64,000 nucleotides of DNA from JAEVLT01 sp044598425 (lineage in GTDB: Bacteria > Bacillota > Bacilli > Bacillales > Cytobacillaceae): NCBI GenBank assembly GCA_044598425.1, contig CP172536.1:2790001-2854000 (forward strand). The letters run 5' to 3'. The notes under the pieces were generated by a model. That model saw only the letters and a program-made list of their open reading frames with translations. It did no database searches and was not told where the DNA came from. Below are positions 62,402 to 64,000 of this stretch, in pieces; position 1 is the stretch's first letter, and the number at the start of each line of letters is the position of its first letter. Made by a program: the position numbers and the translations under genes.

Positions 62402-63544
62402 CTAATAAGTAGAAATACCAGTGACCATTTCTTCCGTCACTAGGATGATTTCACCATCATCCGAGCGGATTACCGTGCCATCAGGAATCGTTAGATCGCA
62501 AGGAACGATCACCTTTTCCAAATAAACGTTCTCTCCGAGTTTCACATCCGGCATTACGATTGATTCGCGGATTACACTCCCCTTGCCAACAAATACTCCT
62601 TGAAAAAGAACGGAATTTTCAATTTTCCCTTCAATGATGCAGCCTTCATTCACAAATGATTCTTTCACCGTTGCTTCCGGAGAAATATATTGAGGCGGCT
62701 GATTCGGATTAACCGTATAGATTTTCCAGTCTACATCAAACAAATTCAGTTCACTATCCTCATTTAATAAATCCATGTTGGCTTCCCAGAGGCTTCGAAC
62801 CGTCCCGACATCCTTCCAATACCCCTTAAACGGATAGGCATAAATCTTTTTCTGTTCTTCCAATAACAGCGGAATCACGTCTTTTCCAAAATCATGACTT
62901 GAATTTGGATTTCGATCATCCATTTCTAAAAATTCTTTTAAAATGGTCCAATTAAAAATATAAATTCCCATCGAAGCCAAATTGTTTTTCGGTTCGGCCG
63001 GCTTCTCCTCGAAATCTGTGATTCTCTTTTCATCATTTGTATCCATTATCCCAAAGCGACTGGCTTCTACCCATGGAACCTCAATCACAGAGATCGTAAC
63101 ATCCGCCCCGCGCTCAATATGATACTCGAGCATATTTTCATAATTCATTTTATAAATATGATCACCTGAAAGAATCAAGACATATTCTGGCTGATACTGC
63201 TTTAAATAATTTAAGTTTTGATAAATAGCACTTGCTGTTCCGGTGTACCATTTAACCTCGGAGGACTCACTGTATGGAGGGAGAACGGTCACCCCGCCAT
63301 CTTTCCGGTCTAAATCCCATGCACTGCCAATGCCAATATAGGAGTTTAATAGAAGCGGCTGGTATTGCGTTAATACCCCAACCGTGTCGATTCCGGAGTT
63401 CGTGCAATTGCTTAAGGTAAAATCAATAATTCGATATTTTCCGCCAAATGGCACGGCAGGTTTTGCTAAATTCTTTGTAAGTGAATTAAGCCTGCTTCCT
63501 TTCCCGCCTGCCAGCAACATGGCCACGCACTTCTTCTTTGCCAT
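62402..63544 (-). CDS. glgC: Glucose-1-phosphate adenylyltransferase GlgC
   Basis: A 380-residue catalytic subunit with LLAGGKGSRLNSLT (nucleotide loop), PFGGKYRIIDFTLSNCTNSG, ILSGDHIYKMNYENML (metal site) and C-terminal hexapeptide repeats. It makes ADP-glucose, the glycogen precursor. Its start lies 59 nt inside the glgB 3' end, as in other Bacillus glg operons. Confidence 0.96.
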   Translation of the reverse strand: MAKKKCVAMLLAGGKGSRLNSLTKNLAKPAVPFGGKYRIIDFTLSNCTNSGIDTVGVLTQYQPLLLNSYIGIGSAWDLDRKDGGVTVLPPYSESSEVKWYTGTASAIYQNLNYLKQYQPEYVLILSGDHIYKMNYENMLEYHIERGADVTISVIEVPWVEASRFGIMDTNDEKRITDFEEKPAEPKNNLASMGIYIFNWTILKEFLEMDDRNPNSSHDFGKDVIPLLLEEQKKIYAYPFKGYWKDVGTVRSLWEANMDLLNEDSELNLFDVDWKIYTVNPNQPPQYISPEATVKESFVNEGCIIEGKIENSVLFQGVFVGKGSVIRESIVMPDVKLGENVYLEKVIVPCDLTIPDGTVIRSDDGEIILVTEEMVTGISTY

Positions 63545-64000
63545 TCCCTTTTCTCTCCTTTCGCTTCTTAACGGGTCTGATCATTAAGATTCCAAACGGT
63601 GGAATCGTCAGTTTCAAAGAATATGGCTTACCATGAAACGGCGTCTCTTCCGCTTTTATAACCTTCTTATTGGCAGCCCCTGATCCTCCAAACTCTTCTT
63701 TATCGCTATTAAAAATTTCACGGTACTCACCTGGTTCAGGAATACCGATTCGAAAGTCCTCATAGCCTACACCTGTAAAATTGCAAACAATCGCAATGAA
63801 CTCTTTCTCATTCTTTCCTTTGCGAATAAAAGAAAAGATGGACTGTTCACGATTATTGACATCGATCCATTCAAATCCCTCATGGAGATGGTCCATTTCA
63901 TACAGCGCTTTTGAACGTTTATACATTTTCACCAGTTCTTTAGCGTATGCATTTAAATTGCGATGCATATCGTAGTCGAGCAAATTCCAATCCAACTGCT
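63486..64000 (-). CDS. glgB: 1,4-alpha-glucan branching enzyme (C-terminal part, cut by window edge)
   Basis: The visible part holds the last 170 or so residues: a helix QLDWNLLDYDMHRNLNAYAK, DHLHEGFEWIDVNNREQSIF and the all-beta C-terminal domain (VCNFTGVGYEDFRIGIPEPG, IPPFGILMIRP). These match GlgB of family GH13. The tail (KKRKERKGNGKEEVRGHVAG) is basic and is the stretch that overlaps glgC in another frame. The catalytic barrel is outside the window. Confidence 0.92.
   Translation of the reverse strand, partial: QLDWNLLDYDMHRNLNAYAKELVKMYKRSKALYEMDHLHEGFEWIDVNNREQSIFSFIRKGKNEKEFIAIVCNFTGVGYEDFRIGIPEPGEYREIFNSDKEEFGGSGAANKKVIKAEETPFHGKPYSLKLTIPPFGILMIRPVKKRKERKGNGKEEVRGHVAGRRERKQA

Overview
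The window looks like chromosomal DNA of a low-to-moderate GC Bacillaceae (Bacillus sensu lato). Gene content and order closely follow the yt* region of Bacillus subtilis: ytzG-ytgP-ytfP, leuS, yttB, ytzC, ytqA-ytqB, ytpB-ytpA, ytoA, asnB, metK, pckA, ytmB-ytmA, ytlACD, ytkD, ytzI, luxS, ytjA, ytiB, ythAB-type cytochrome bd, the men cluster and glgBCDAP. Ribosome binding sites are strong AAGGAGG-type and TTG/GTG starts are frequent. The leaders are typical of Firmicutes: a leucine T-box before leuS and a SAM-I riboswitch before metK. I cannot fix the species. I see no rRNA, tRNA or CRISPR.

Layout. 1-2507: C4-dicarboxylate two-component system divergent from dctP, which has a perfect cre site. 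2.5-8.3 kb: a Dps ferritin behind a perfect PerR box, a PhnD-PhnC-PhnE-PhnE importer behind Pho-box-like repeats, and a divergent secreted-type 5'-nucleotidase homologue. 8.5-12.6 kb: two copies of a mobile repeat, then a ywr-like cluster (paired chromate-transporter halves, gamma-glutamyltransferase, divergent Lrp regulator). 12.6-19.3 kb: ytzG, murJ/ytgP, ytfP, cse60, and a three-gene redox operon (small anchored protein ending in a flavinylation-like motif, ApbE FMN transferase, ferric-reductase-like membrane protein), then a rhodanese. 19.3-33.2 kb: leuS, yttB, small genes, tRNA wobble modification genes ytqAB, terpene/lysophospholipase genes ytpBA, ytoA, a C39-like protein, asnB and metK. 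33.4-38.2 kb: pckA and ytmBA, separated by a 2-kb debris island. The island holds a dead IS1182-type transposase with a repeat inserted in it, an fdhD 3' remnant, a 52-bp minisatellite and two copies of another repeat. 38.3-48 kb: ytlACD importer, ytkD, luxS, yidD, beta carbonic anhydrase, a Zur-box-controlled zinc-binding lipoprotein and cytochrome bd oxidase. 48.4-57.3 kb: menFDHB-menEC with menA divergent. 57.4-64 kb: glgBCDAP, with glgB cut by the window edge.

How it fits together. Most of the window is conserved core metabolism: menaquinone for the quinol oxidase, glycogen storage, PEP carboxykinase, methionine/SAM and AI-2. Metal and phosphate stress functions (PerR, Zur, Pho) sit among them. 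The accessory signal lies in the repeat families. A ~189-bp element with GCGCAAGCGCC/GGCGCTTGCGC ends occurs six times in two subtypes. One copy cleanly splits a transposase reading frame, which is direct evidence of past mobility. The most interesting protein-level candidate is the ApbE operon at 16967-18764.
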